Notes: generated by a model from the letters alone, not told the origin. Shown: positions 1 through 10,454, counted from the stretch's first letter. The stretch is 64,000 bases of DNA from Saccopteryx bilineata (GCF_036850765.1 NC_089493.1:194388706-194452705), one strand, 5' to 3'. Numbers and translations are program-made.

Positions 1-146
1 TAAGAACACGAACCCCATTCCTGAGGGCTCCACCCTCACAAGCCGATCACCTCCCAAAGGCCCCGGCTCCTAACCCCGACCATCGCATTGGGTGCTAGGA
101 TTTCGACATGTGAATAGAAGGAGACACAAATATTCGGACCATGGCG
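1..146 (-). mobile_element. ERVL-MaLR (MLT1-like) LTR 5' end, truncated by window edge
   Basis: Read on the minus strand this begins with the TGC-ATGGTCYGAAT-type start of MaLR LTRs, followed by the characteristic blocks for 'aaatcctagcaccc', 'ggggcctttgggaggtgatc' and 'gagggtggagccctcaggaat'. The rest of the LTR would lie left of base 1. It is an old, diverged non-autonomous retroviral LTR with no coding content. The sub-family (MLT1A, B or MST) is uncertain. Confidence 0.7.
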
Positions 147-1550
147 GTGCCTAAGCATCTTGTTCCGACGCCGAGCACATCAATGCCCGCGTATCCGAAC
201 CACACTCAGAGGGAGGCCTCTGAGGTCCGCTGATGGGATTCCGCAATTGCCTTTTCCCGCAGAGCACAGCGACGGTGCGGCTAACGTGTCCACTTCAGGC
301 ATCCTCGACGGGGGGACGAGAAAAAGCAACCCGGGTGCAGAATTCTCCCAGATTTTTATGCTGATTTTCCTAAATGTGAGATGAGCTGTCGAAATAGGAG
401 CACAAGGAAGAGAAAGAGAAAGCAGTCGCTCCAGTGAACGCTACGCTGAATGCTTTGGAGACGCTCCGTAACAATGTGTTACTGGGAGGTAACACACAGG
501 ACTGATTCCTGCTAACGGGCGCCTTGACTGGCAGGGCCGAGAGACCTCGTGTCAGCTCAACCGGAGAGCAGCCTGCTGGCCTCGGCTGTCAGCATGCCGC
601 CGGCCGCAGGGAACAGGGAAAAGAGTCATTTATCAAAACAGACAGCGAGGCGGAGGCCGGAGAGAGGGAGTTTTCTGTGTGTGAGCTCCCACAGCATCCA
701 CGTGGGGTGGAGACCTGCCCAGTGCTCTAGCCAGCTCCATCTCCCTTCTTGTTCTCCCGGGAGGAAGGCACGAGCTAGCCAGCAAGATCCTGCCATGCTG
801 AACGGACTCCTTTTACTAGTGGGCAGGGTCACTGTGCCAGAAAGGGACAGCGCCTTGTCACAGCTTTGTCTCTCCTCTCTCCTTTCCGTGACTCTTAGCT
901 CACGTCTCCGGTTCCATACTGGTGACAGGAGTTGAAAAGGGGCATGTATTGCGAGGGGACAGCAAGACAGGAGGACCCGGTTGAGGACGAGGCTGGGAGG
1001 CAGACGGGCGTTAGTTCGCAAGGATCTTGGGCACCAGGCTGGGGCATTGGGACGTTATCCTGTAGGCCATGAGGTGGCATCTGTGCTAAAGAAAGGTCAC
1101 TCGGGCAGCTGACTTGGAGAATGGAACAGAGAGGGCATTGAGGAGACTGCCACTGTCCCCCAGGCAAGAAGTGACGAGGCTTAACCCGAGATGGGGAGTA
1201 AGGTGGGGATGGGGAGATGACACCTGGTCCGACAATGAGTCAGACACGAGGAAGGGACGAGAAAGTCTCCGATGGTTTCTATCTTGACCAACTGGTCCCA
1301 CCTGCCCAATGGGATGGGGAAGACGGGAGTGAGAGCAGCTTTGAGGTCAAGAAGGTGAAGGCTTCGCATTGGCCACATAATAAGCTTGAAAGGCAGACAG
1401 GAGAGGTCCAGAAACACTCAGACCTACCTAGAAGATGGCATCATAGAGACGGAGCTGATCTAGCTGCTTGAATCGGGAAAAGCACCCCCTGCCTTGACAG
1501 GACCCGATTGCCTCGCTCTGTCTAATACCTCACGGCAGGGGCTCGAGTGG
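147..1550. other. Unassigned stretch, no gene seen
   Basis: Moderate-GC DNA with only short overlapping frames on both strands. The one structured spot is 468-496, where gtaaca, tgttac and gtaacaca alternate so that the middle copy can pair with either neighbour. Confidence 0.5.
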
Positions 1551-1554
1551 AGAA

Positions 1555-1785
1555 AGCCCTGGCTTTGAGATCAGCCCCATCTAGGTAGAAACCGCAGCTC
1601 TGCTGATGCGGCTCTGGATACGTGATTTCATGCCTCTGAGACTCTGTTTGTTCATCTGACATGGAAATACGTTAAAAATGCATTCTCATGGACTATACTG
1701 AGAACCAAATGAGATAACGGATATAAAGCATCACGCTTATGCCTAGAACATAGTAGGTGTTCAATAAATGGTGCTAACTAGGAAT
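1555..1785 (+). mobile_element. MIR SINE
   Basis: Near full length: the 'tctgttt.ttcatctg' core, the 'aaatgagataacg' block and the 'cctagaacatagtaggtgtt' 3' end with 'caataaatgg' appear in MIR order. Confidence 0.8.
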
Positions 1786-2040
1786 CAGCAATGGTATTTT
1801 ATTTGTAATCTATAGCATGTTATCTATTATTTTATTAACTCTACAGCAATCGAAGAGCTGTCATTCTGGAGTGGAGGGTCTAGTGACTCCAAGGGATTTG
1901 AGAAAGATATTGACTCATCTCAGTTCAACAAGACTCCTTGGCTGTCCTGGGTGCCCAGGCCTGTGACGGGTGCTAGGAATTTAGGGTGACCTCCCCGAGT
2001 TTGCCATGCTGCTCCCGTACCACACGAGCACACCCCCCCA

Positions 2041-2442
2041 AGCAGACAGTCATGGTCACCAAGGGGGTGCCCCCCAGTGGCCTAGGGTCTCTCGAGAGCT
2101 GAGTCAAACAGACACTCCACGCTGGGCTCCAGACACACAGAGCAGTCATGGTCACCAAGGGGGTGCCCCCCAGTAGCCTAGGGTCTCTCAAGAGCTGAGT
2201 CAAACAGACACTCCACGCTGGGCTCCAGACACACAGAGCAGACAGTCATGGTCACCAAGGGGGTGCCCCCCAGTAGCCTAGGGTCTCTCAAGAGCTGAGT
2301 CAAACAGACACTCCACGCTGGGTTCCAGGCACATAGAGCAGACAGTCATGGTCACCAAGGGGGTGCCCCCCAGTAGCCTAGGGTCTCTCGAGAGCTGAGT
2401 CAAACAGACACTCCACGCTGAGCTCCGGGCACACAGAGCAGA
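2041..2442. repeat. Minisatellite, about 4 x 100 bp
   Basis: Copies start with gtcatggtcaccaaggg at 2049, 2145, 2245 and 2345, giving unit lengths of 96, 100, 100 and about 98 bp. The copies differ only at scattered positions (for example gtggcctag/gtagcctag, ctcgagag/ctcaagag), so the array is young or homogenised. The first unit lacks the 'aca' of the 'agcagaca' junction. The unit is not a multiple of three. Confidence 0.95.
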
Positions 2443-3050
2443 ATCGCGCCAAACCTGCACTCTGGGGGCTTAGAGCCCGGTGCTGAGCGTCCCGAGTCCT
2501 GAAGGAGCTTTTTCTCCAAGAACCAGTGTCCACCCCCGCCTCAGGCTCCCTGCCCATGCACAAGGCTGCCAGCCCATCTGTGCCCTTGAGAACACGCTGG
2601 GCTTCTGACCCAGGCAGCAGCCGGTCCCCTACCTGCTGCCCCCGACCCGGCACCTGTCCAACTCGGAGGACGTGAGGACAGACAGCCAGAACCCGAGGGC
2701 TGGGAAGGAACAGGGAACGCAGCCAGGGCGAGGAGTGTGCCGAACGCAGACCGGGAGCCAGGAAGAGGCTCGGTTTCTGGCGAGCCCTGGCCCTCTTCCA
2801 GCTGTGTGGGTTGCGGCCAGCGCTCTCCGCTCCAGGATGCAGTCTCCTGATCCATCCAGGAGGGATAGCGAGTCCGCCTCATAGGATTACTGTAAGGACT
2901 GAGGAGGAAATACTCTGTTAGGCTCTTGCAATTGGAAATGACAGACATTCCTTGAATGCCAACTTAAGAAAGAAAAAAAAAATTATTGGTTCAAAGTATA
3001 ACTCCTAAGGTGAAGAGATCTGACTTCAGAAAACAGATGCTCAAAGAACA
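2443..3050. other. Unassigned stretch
   Basis: GC-rich to about 2880, then AT-rich with a short A-run at 2974-2982. I see no splice-bounded frame and no recognisable repeat. Confidence 0.45.
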
Positions 3051-3055
3051 TCATC

Positions 3056-3093
3056 TGAAATCTCTCTATCTCTCTCTCTCTCTTTTTCTCTCT
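3056..3093. repeat. (CT)n microsatellite, interrupted
   Basis: Alternating CT with a few breaks (tctctatctctct, then ttttctctctg). Confidence 0.85.
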
Positions 3094-3345
3094 GTTCTCA
3101 TGTCCTCCAGAATTGCTTTTATTTTTAGATAGATCTTCCCTTGAAGGAGCCCTACACTTACATTCTACCAACGGAGAGAAAGTGCTTCCATCCCAATAGT
3201 CTTAAGACTGGCCCTAATTGGTTTTTGTGACCTATATAGATGATTGTGGCTTTTTACAAGCCACTTAGTTTTGGAGTGGTTTAATATGCAGCAAGAGTAA
3301 CTGGAACACTATGCAGATAGAGACACAGGCACTTCCAGAAAGAAT

Positions 3346-3551
3346 TGTTTTTCATTTTAATTTTTTCCATTGATTTGAGACAGAGAGAGAAATGGAGGTG
3401 GGAGGGGAGAGAGAGAAGCATCAGCTCGCACCTCCACTTAGCTGCGCCCTCACTGGTTGCTTCTCACACATGCCCTGACTGAGGGTCCAGCCTGTGACTT
3501 CAGGGAGCTGGGACGATGCTCCATCTGCTTAGCCACCCGGCCAGGGCCCAA
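3346..3551 (-). mobile_element. Bat tRNA-derived SINE (VES-like), minus strand
   Basis: The minus strand starts GGCCCTGGCCGGGTGGCTAA, runs through a tRNA-like head, 'aagcaaccagtgagg' and 'gatgcttctctctctc', and ends in 'caaatcaatggaaaaaat'. Weak 7-bp aaagaat repeats flank it (3339-3345, 3552-3558). It is more diverged than the other SINEs here. Confidence 0.8.
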
Positions 3552-3938
3552 AAAGAATAATTTTGATATAAAAGTATTAAAAGACACCCTTGGGAAAATG
3601 TTTTTAATCCATGATATTTGTACGGAAGTAAGCCTTTGATAAGTGCATTGCAAAAGTCAAATGAAAAATAAAGAGTTCTGTAATGCGCTGTCAAATTTTA
3701 CTGAAAAAAAACACATACCCTCCAAAAATGCAATAGGTAAACCGATTCTTGTTTGTCCTTAAAATCAGCACATGCTTTTAGCTGTGATTGATGTGTTGTT
3801 ACACTTAACATATCAATCATTTTATTGCATATTTTAACTCTTAACAAAAATCAAATCAAGTCTCTCAACCCAGATCCCATCTTTGGCTGGTCCTCATGAA
3901 ATCTCAGTAACCAAGGAGATGAGAGACACTGGTTGGTT

Positions 3939-4346
3939 GGTTTATTTATGTATGTATGTATGTATGTATGTATGTATGTATGTATTTTTCCAAAGTAAGA
4001 AGGGGGGGGGAGGCAGACAGACAGACTCCCACATGCACCCAACTGGGATCCACCCAGCATGCCCACCAGGGGACAACGCTTGGCCCCTCTGGGGCATTGC
4101 TCAGCTGCAATCGGAGTCATTCTAGCACCTGAGGCAGAGGCCATGGAGCCAAACTCAGCACCTGGGCCAACTTTGCTCCAATGGAGCCTTGGCTGAGGGA
4201 GGGGAAGAGAGAGACAGAGAGGAAGGAGAGGGGGAGGGGTGGAGAAGCAGATGGGTGCTGCTCCTGTGTGCCCTGGCCAGGAATTGAACCCAGGACCTTC
4301 TACACACCAGGCCAACACTCTACCACTGAGCCAACTGGCCAGGGTC
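3939..4346 (-). mobile_element. Bat tRNA-derived SINE, long form, minus strand
   Basis: The minus strand reads CCCTGGCCAGTTGGCTCAGT, then a B-box-like ggttcaattcc, a CT-rich block and a long unique tail part before a (TATG/CATA)n tail at 3943-3985. A perfect 19-bp target-site duplication, tgagagacactggttggtt, lies at 3920-3938 and 4347-4365. This proves retroposition and sets both ends. It matches the long SINE at 7343-7721 along its length. Confidence 0.93.
3943..3985. repeat. (TATG)n in SINE tail
   Basis: About nine TATG units that expanded from the A-rich tail of the minus-strand SINE. Confidence 0.95.
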
Positions 4347-4467
4347 TGAGAGACACTGGTTGGTTTAAACTAAATCGCACAGCTTTTCAATTTTATCAGG
4401 TTTCTCTCCACCCATTGCCTCCTTGGAGGCTCCTAATTTCTCTGAAAGAAACATACTGACAACCTCA

Positions 4468-4556
4468 ACATCTAAATGAGTAAACTGAGGTTCAGGCCAA
4501 GGGCATGTGACTGGTCAGTGGCAGAGACTGGGACTTAAACTCCCAAGTCCATATTT
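4468..4556 (-). mobile_element. MIR fragment
   Basis: The antisense MIR signature 'aaactgaggttcaggccaag..catgtgactggtcagtggcagagactggga' is clear over about 90 bp. Confidence 0.7.
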
Positions 4557-5039
4557 TTTTTCATGACAATGACACTGACTTCTTAGGAGATGAGTTTCTA
4601 GAAAGCCAAATTTAAAGCTGCCCCAAATAGCAAAACATGGTCTGAGCACAAGTTCTTGGTCCCCCGCTCAGCACACACCCATGCCCAGCAGACTGCATTA
4701 TGGTGTTCACGGTTCTAGACTCTGAACTCCACCATCTCTGAGCCCAGGGGATGACGCGGCCCACTCTGGGGCCCCTCACATTCCCCTGTTGTTTCCCACT
4801 AGGGAGATCCCCGATTGTCACCAAACCAGCTCCCCTGGACTCTGTTCTTGTCTTTCTTCATCTAATGTTCATCGAATATTTACTACAATGCAACATCCTC
4901 TCCAGAGCAACCAAGCCCCCTACTCCTACTTCCCTGACCTCCCGGAGCGACCTCCTGCAGGTCACACCCTCCTGCAGGTCACACCTCGCCTGCCAGCCAG
5001 GCTCTCCTCAGGTAGGCGGGGCACGGTCCCTGGTCTCTA

Positions 5040-5300
5040 ACCACGTGGCTTGTCCCCTCGCTTCCTTCAAGTTTTTTCGTAAACATCACTCATCAGTGAG
5101 GCCTCCTGACCCCTCGGAACAAATATCTACACCCCCAACTCCATCTCTGATTTAACTATTTCCATAACAATTATCACCACATACGTCTGCCCACATTTGT
5201 GCCTCCCTGCCCATGAGAAGGTGATGAAGTCTAAGTACCTGTAACTGTTCTTGGCACATAGTAGGTGTTCAATAAGTATGTGTTGAATTAATGAAGGTTA
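5040..5300 (-). mobile_element. L2 LINE 3' end
   Basis: Carries antisense L2 blocks: 'cttccttcaagt', 'gaggcctcctgacc' and 'tgcccatgagaaggtgatg', then 'cttggcacatagtaggtgtt' with 'caataagtatgtgttgaat'. No coding potential remains. Confidence 0.65.
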
Positions 5301-6194
5301 TCCATACAGCCAACTAGCCGGACTCTCTAGCTTTTAGGGTTTTCCAGACATGGGTGACAACAGTCTAAGTGCCCCCTCCCATGTCAGGAGACCCTCCTCA
5401 GAGCCCCTTTCTCTCCCGAGGCACTCCTCCCTCTCCCCCATGACTGTGGTGTGCTCAGGGGGTACCCAGAATGCCCTGACTCCAAAGAAGCCCTCTCTTC
5501 TTCTCTCCTGAACTTCAACCTTTGGGGCCCTCGAGGCTGGCCAGGCTTGTTTGAAAACCAGTCAGTATACCCTTCCTGGGTGGACTGCTACCTCACTCGG
5601 CCTGAGGGTATTGGCACTTCTATCTTATTTCCGGCCTCAGCCGACAAGGAGACAGAAACAGGCTATGTTCGCTGTTACAAATACATCGTATCATTGAATA
5701 TTCACAAGGACCCTGCAACACAGATGTCTCTGTCTCTGCTTTGCATACGGGAGACAGGCCAGAAAGTCCTTCCTCTCTGGTCTCCGGGACTGGACAAATG
5801 CTGACAAATTCTCTGTCTCTTGGTTGCCCCGGGCAGCCGGGGACACCGCTGTCCTCAGCCCCGGGGGGCCTCCCCTCGACAGTGAGCCGGAGTCTGGTTC
5901 TCTGCTGTTTTCTCTGTAGGACTCTGCCTCCCACTCAGGCCTGAGGACATTCCCGACCCCAGCCAGACAGCACCCAGAGAAGCTGCTGGCCCTGGCCAGC
6001 CGGGCCTCCTGTCCATCACCGGGAGAAGCAGCTTGGTGGGGAGATAGATGAATGTGGTCATTAGCCTCCAGTGAGGTTTGGGAATTAGCCGTGGATTTGC
6101 TGTACCCTCGGGGCAGACACAATGGAGAGGGCAGGGGCCCTGATTTCAGATCCCAGGAGAGGGGGCCAGCATCTTCAGGACTTAAATCATACAA
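5301..6194. other. Unassigned stretch with a 117-codon open frame
   Basis: A plus-strand frame at 5451-5804 is open, but a minus-strand frame is open across 5620-6194 as well. I see no acceptor or donor pair around either, and part near 5680-5730 resembles MIR. No function is proposed. Confidence 0.4.
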
Positions 6195-6310
6195 AGCTCA
6201 AAAAGTCAAATGGATTTGGGTTTGAATCCAAGCTCTGTGGCTTGGGACACGTCACTCCACCTCTCTGAGCCTGTCCCCTTTCTCTGTACAAGGAAGTGGA
6301 GACACACCAA
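6195..6310 (+). mobile_element. MIR fragment
   Basis: The 'tttgggtttgaatccaagctctgtg..ttgggacacgtcactccacctctctgagcct' order is the MIR tRNA-head and core. Confidence 0.75.
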
Positions 6311-6509
6311 CGCATGGTCTTTGCCCTCAGAAGAGGCGCACTGTCCAGGATGCTGGCTTGAAGGCGTTTGCACACGACCGTGAAGCTGTCCACTGACTGC
6401 CTCTGAACACCTGACCTCCTACTGCAAATCCTCAGCAACTTCTCAGAAGAGCAAACTGAACTACTACAGAAAACAGCAGCAATAACAATACCGGCCAACA
6501 CTCACGGAG

Positions 6510-6710
6510 CTCTCTTTATATGCAAGCATTTCACAGGCATGTTAACATTGAATCCTTTCAAGAATCCCCCACCCTCAAATAGATTCTATTTTATTCCCAT
6601 TTTATTTATATGGCTTTATGGGGTTTGTCCAATGTCACCAAGTCAGCAAGGGGTAAGACCAGGCCTAGAACTCAAGCCCTATGCTCCAAAGCCATTATGT
6701 GAGCCCTCGG
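6510..6710 (-). mobile_element. MIR, antisense
   Basis: Reads 'acactcacggagc..gcatttcacaggcatgttaac', then 'tattcccattttat', 'ccaatgtcaccaagtcagcaagg' and 'ctagaactcaagccc', a complete antisense MIR. Confidence 0.75.
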
Positions 6711-6819
6711 ACAAATGCCTCTGTGGCACGGGCTGTGGTGGCACGTGCAATGCGCTGATAGGGGTCTGACCCAGCCCCACCAGAGTGACCCTCGTGCAAT
6801 CGGATGGAACTGCTTCTGT

Positions 6820-6950
6820 GAGCTCTTCCTAGACGTGCCTCTCTGAGTCCTGACGCTTTATCTGTGAACCGGGCCTGGTCACCCGGCCCTTCCGAGGGTT
6901 GTTTTGAGAACTAAATGAGATATAACAAATGTTCAAAAAATATCATTTTC
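6820..6950 (+). mobile_element. MIR 3' part
   Basis: Shows 'cctctctgagtcc', 'tttatctgtgaa' and 'gagggttgttttgagaactaaatgagata', in sense order. Confidence 0.6.
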
Positions 6951-7189
6951 CTTGTTTTTTCCTCAAAAAAATTAATAAAAATTGATTTGCTGAAATAATG
7001 ACAACTGGGATTTAAGAACACCAATTTAAAAAAAAATAGGAAAACAAGTCAAGTGTGAAATTGATAATGTTGGAAATTGCCTACCCCCTATTCAGTGTGT
7101 CACATAGCACTGTCATTTTTGAGGTGCTGCACACTGTACTGACGCTAGAGCCAGATGACAGAGAACACAGTGGGGAAGGTGGCGTTCTC

Positions 7190-8100
7190 GCCGATTCAAC
7201 GAACATTCATGGAGTCGCGTTTCCTGGCACTGTGGGTACAGAGAGTAACACAACTGCCGTGGCCCTGGCTCTCACTGAGAGTACATTCTCCTGAGAGAAA
7301 CAGAAAGTAACAAACATAAATGTTTTTAAAAGCAGCAAGTGTTGCCCTGGCCGGTTGGCTCAGCGGTAGAGCGTTGGCCTGGCGTGCGGGGGACCGGGGT
7401 TCAATTCCCGGCCAGGGAACATAGGAGAAGCGCCCATTTGTTTCTCCACCCCCCCTTCCTCTCTGTCTCTCTCTTCCCCTCCCGCAGCCAAGGCTCCATT
7501 GGAGCAAAGATGGCCCGGGCGCTGGGGATGGCTCCTTGGCCTCTGCCCCAGGCGGGGCAGAGTGGCTCTGGTCGCGGCAGAGCATCACCCCCTGGTGGGC
7601 AGAGCGTCGCCCCTGGTGGGTGTGCCAGGTGGATCCTGATTGGGCGCATGCGGGAGTCTGTCTGACTGTCTCTCCCTGTTTCCAGCTTCAGAAAAATACA
7701 AAAATAAATAAATAAATAAATGCAGCAAGTGTCATCAAAAATGAAACAAGGTAACCACATAACGGGTACTGGGGGATGGAAAAGGACCTATTTTAGAGAA
7801 TGTGGCCAGGTGAGTCCCCTCGGAGGGGACATTTGTCCAGGGTCCTGACTCCCGAGGAGCAGTCATCTAAGGCCCCATGCTAGGCATGCATGGTGTGAGC
7901 TCAAGGGGTAAAAGGGGGACCCTGGCTGGTGTGAGGGGTAACAGAGAGTGGTCAGACATAAGACTGGAAGGACAGGTGGGGTCAGACCATGTGAACCCTT
8001 CAACCTCATCCTTCCCTGAGAAGACATTTGGGGAGAGAAGATTCTGTTAGAATTTTAGGAGGCAAATAATGTTCATACTTGTAGAAGCCACACTGGACTC
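7190..8100 (+). mobile_element. L2 LINE 3' region, split by a SINE
   Basis: The L2 3' block starts at 'attcaacgaacattcatggagtcgc' with 'ggcactgtgggtacagagagtaac' and 'gccctggctctcactgag'. It is cut at 7342 by the long SINE and resumes at about 7733 with 'tattttagagaatgtggccaggtgagtc' and 'gtaacagagagtggtcagac..ggggtcagacca'. Non-coding, ancient. Confidence 0.7.
7343..7721 (+). mobile_element. Bat tRNA-derived SINE, long form
   Basis: A box tggctcagcgg at 7356-7366 and near-consensus B box ggttcaattcc at 7398-7408 form an internal pol III promoter. A CT-rich block, a GC-rich body and an (AAAT)n tail follow. The perfect 11-bp target-site duplication gcagcaagtgt is at 7332-7342 and 7722-7732. 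It sits inside L2 DNA. Two 'ccctggtgg' motifs at 7588-7598 and 7610-7619 resemble the CTCF core on the minus strand. Confidence 0.95.
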
Positions 8101-8124
8101 AGACAGATATGGACACGATTGGTG

Positions 8125-8615
8125 ACCGAGATGACGTGCAGAATAGTGCGAGGAAAGTGGCCTTTCTTTCAATAAATGGTGCTGTGTCACTATTACAGCC
8201 ATATAGTCAAAAAAAGAAATCTTAAACCCTACACGTCATTCCATACACTAAAATAAATCCTATGTGAACTGTAAATATAAATATAAAAGGTAAAACAATA
8301 CAGATTCTAAAAGATAACAAGGAGAATGTCTTCATGATGTTGGATAGGCACAATTTCTTAAAAAGAACACAAAAAGCACTAACCACAAAAAAAGTAATAA
8401 ATTGAACCACTATAAAATAAAAATATTGTTTGTCAAAAGACACCATCAACAGAGGAAAAGGACAACCATGAGCTGGAATATAATATATGATATATATATA
8501 CATCAGTATCTCAGAGGGTTCCTATATAGAATAGATAAAGAATTCCTACAAATCAGTAAGAAAACGACAGATGTCACAATAGAAAAACTGACAACACACA
8601 TAGGCAGGATATAAA
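8125..8615 (+). mobile_element. Old L1 (end of ORF2 region), part 1 of 3
   Basis: Recognisable as the L1 segment 'caataaatggtgctg', 'aatcctatgtgaactgtaaatat', 'aaaagacaccatcaacagaggaaaaggacaaccatgagctggaat', 'tatagaatagataaagaattcctacaaatcagtaag'. Many stops and indels; no intact reverse transcriptase. It continues at about 8843-8926 and 9504-10145 after younger insertions. Confidence 0.8.
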
Positions 8616-8617
8616 AA

Positions 8618-8842
8618 TGAGACTTAGGGACATAGATAAAAGTGAAATGATTACGAAGGGGAGAGGGTTAGGGGGAGGGGGGTAAAGAGGGACAAATATA
8701 CGGTGACGGAAAATGATTTGACTTTGGATGGTGGGCACACAACACAGTCAACAATTCAAATACTATAGAAATGTTTACCGGAAACCTATAGACTCTTATT
8801 GATCAATGTCACCTCATTAAATTTAATTTTCTAAATAAAATT
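8618..8842 (+). mobile_element. Younger L1 3' UTR insertion, 5' truncated
   Basis: Has 'gggagagggttaggggg', then 'aaagagggacaaatatacggtgacgg', 'tttgactttggatggtgggcacacaac' and 'tattgatcaatgtcacctcattaaat', which is the 3' UTR ending of a chiropteran-type L1. It interrupts the older L1; imperfect 'tataaaaa' repeats at about 8611 and 8842 may be its target duplication. The 22560-22873 copy ends with the same 'gtcacc.cattaaa' motif. Confidence 0.65.
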
Positions 8843-8926
8843 TATAAAAAGAAAATTTGACAAAAATTATGAGCAAGCAATTCAGAAAAGAAGTTTTCCA
8901 AATAGTCATTAAACATATGTAAAAGT
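8843..8926 (+). mobile_element. Old L1, part 2 of 3
   Basis: 'gacaaaaattatgagcaagcaattcagaaaagaag' corresponds to the L1 stretch between parts 1 and 3. It ends at the SINE insertion, whose left target repeat is 8915-8926. Confidence 0.65.
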
Positions 8927-9503
8927 GCCTGCCCTGTGGTGGTGCAGTGGATAGACCAGGGGTCCTCAAACTACTGCCCATGGGCTGCATGCAGCCCCCT
9001 GAGGCCATTTATCCAGCCCCCGCTGCACTTCCGGAAGAGGCACCTCTTTCTTTGGTGGTCAGTGAGAGGAGCACATTGACCATCTCATTAGCCAAAGGCA
9101 GGCCCATAGTTCCCATTGAAATAATGGTCAGTTTGTTGATTTAAATTTACTTGTTCTTTATTTTAAATATTGTATTTGTTCCCGTTTTGTTTTTTTTACT
9201 TTAAAATAAGATATGTGCAGTGTGCATAGGGATTTGTTCATAGTTTTTTTTTATAGTCCGGCCTTCCAATGGTCTGAGGGACAGTGAACTGGCCCCCTGT
9301 GTAAAAAGTTTGGGGACCCCTGGGATAGACTGTGAACCTGGAACACTGAGGTCATTGGTTTAAAGCCCTGGGCATGCCCAGTCAAGGCACATATGACAAG
9401 CAACCAATGAACAACTAAAGTGAAGTCACTATAAGTTGATACTTCTTGTTCTCCCACCCCTTCTCTCTCTGTAAAATCAATAAATAAATCTTTAAAAATA
9501 TAT
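8927..9503 (+). mobile_element. Bat tRNA-derived SINE, short form, split by a hAT-like element
   Basis: The head 'gccctgtggtggtgcagtgg' lies at 8931-8950 and the rest resumes at 9323 (gtgaacctggaacactgaggtc, ggtcattggttt, ccagtcaaggcacatatg, gttgatacttcttg, AAATAAAT tail). Flanking 12-bp repeats atatgtaaaagt (8915-8926) and atatggaaaagt (9504-9515) differ at one base. It is more diverged than the copies at 11242, 19534 and 41274. Confidence 0.88.
8957..9322. mobile_element. Non-autonomous hAT-like DNA transposon, 366 bp
   Basis: The left end caggggtcctcaaact and the reverse complement of the right end caggggtccccaaact form 16-bp terminal inverted repeats with one mismatch. A perfect 8-bp target duplication ggatagac flanks it (8949-8956, 9323-9330). 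CAGGG-type ends and 8-bp duplications are the hAT signature. No transposase frame is present, so it must have been moved in trans. The insertion splits a bat SINE and is therefore younger than that SINE. Confidence 0.93.
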
Positions 9504-10145
9504 ATATGGAAAAGTCCTTCATTAGTCATCAGGGAAATTCAAATTAAAACCACTACATACTCACTACATATATAAATTGGCTAAAAGTAAAAATATGCTG
9601 ACAGTACCAAGTGTCGGTGAAGATGCGGAGCAACTAGAACTCTCGTACACAGCTTGTGGGAGTGTAAATTGGTACCCATACTTTTTAGAACTATCTACTT
9701 AAGCTGAATATATGCATACCTTACCCATTTATTTCACTCCTGGGAATACAAGCAGCAAAAATCTCTTACACATATGTAGAGAAAGATCTACACAAAATTT
9801 GGAAACCCAAAAAATCCATCAAAAATTTGAGAAAGTCACATCCTGAAGTACTACACAGCAATGAAAAGTAAAACATTGCTGACTCGGGCAACAAAATAAA
9901 TGACTCTCACAAACATGATACTGAGCAAAAGAAGCCCAACACTGAAGCATACATACTGTATATGATTTCTTAAATCGGCAGCATTGATCTGCAGTGTCAG
10001 CCGTCAGAACTGTGGCTGCCTCTGAGGAGGAGTGGGGGGCGAATGACAACTGGGGTGTCCTGACAGAGATGCGCCATCCTCCTCTGCACTGTCCGGGTGC
10101 TGGCTGCACAGTCGTGCTCGCTTTGTGGAAACGGTTCACATAATT
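9504..10145 (+). mobile_element. Old L1, part 3 of 3 (3' region)
   Basis: Resumes with 'cattagtcatcagggaaattcaaattaaaacc', then 'gacagtaccaagtgtcggtgaagatgcggagcaactagaactctcg', 'cactcctgggaat', 'atactgagcaaaagaagcc' and a GC-richer 3' UTR ('ggctgcctctgaggagg'). Clear old L1 3' end; not coding. Confidence 0.85.
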
Positions 10146-10450
10146 AGAGTTCTTTTCTGTTGTTTCGTTTCGTTTTAATCACCTTGGGGAGCAAGAGTAG
10201 AACCAGAGAGACTGGGCGAGAAGCTACTGTAGCAACCCAGCTAGGAGAGCGTGTGGACAAGAAGGGATGTGGTGGAGAGGGACAGAAGCACCTAATTGCA
10301 GATGTATTTCGATAGAAGAGCTTAATTAACCTGCTAAAGGACCGGGTGCTGAAGGAAAGGAAGAATTCCACAGTAGCCTATGGGTTTGTGACCCAAGCAG
10401 CTGGGCGGATGTAGAACCACTGGTCCGGTTGAGGAAGACCGGGAGAGGAA
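10146..10450. other. Unassigned stretch after the L1
   Basis: Nothing beyond short frames. It opens with a T-rich block at 10150-10180. Confidence 0.4.
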
Positions 10451-10454
10451 CCAA

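Noticed and set aside
7343..7721. tRNA gene call from the A and B boxes
   Set aside because: The same boxes recur in SINEs with target duplications and A-rich tails; no cloverleaf acceptor stem closes.
8125..10145. Possible L1 ORF2 coding sequence
   Set aside because: Stops and indels throughout and three separate interruptions; only DNA-level similarity remains.
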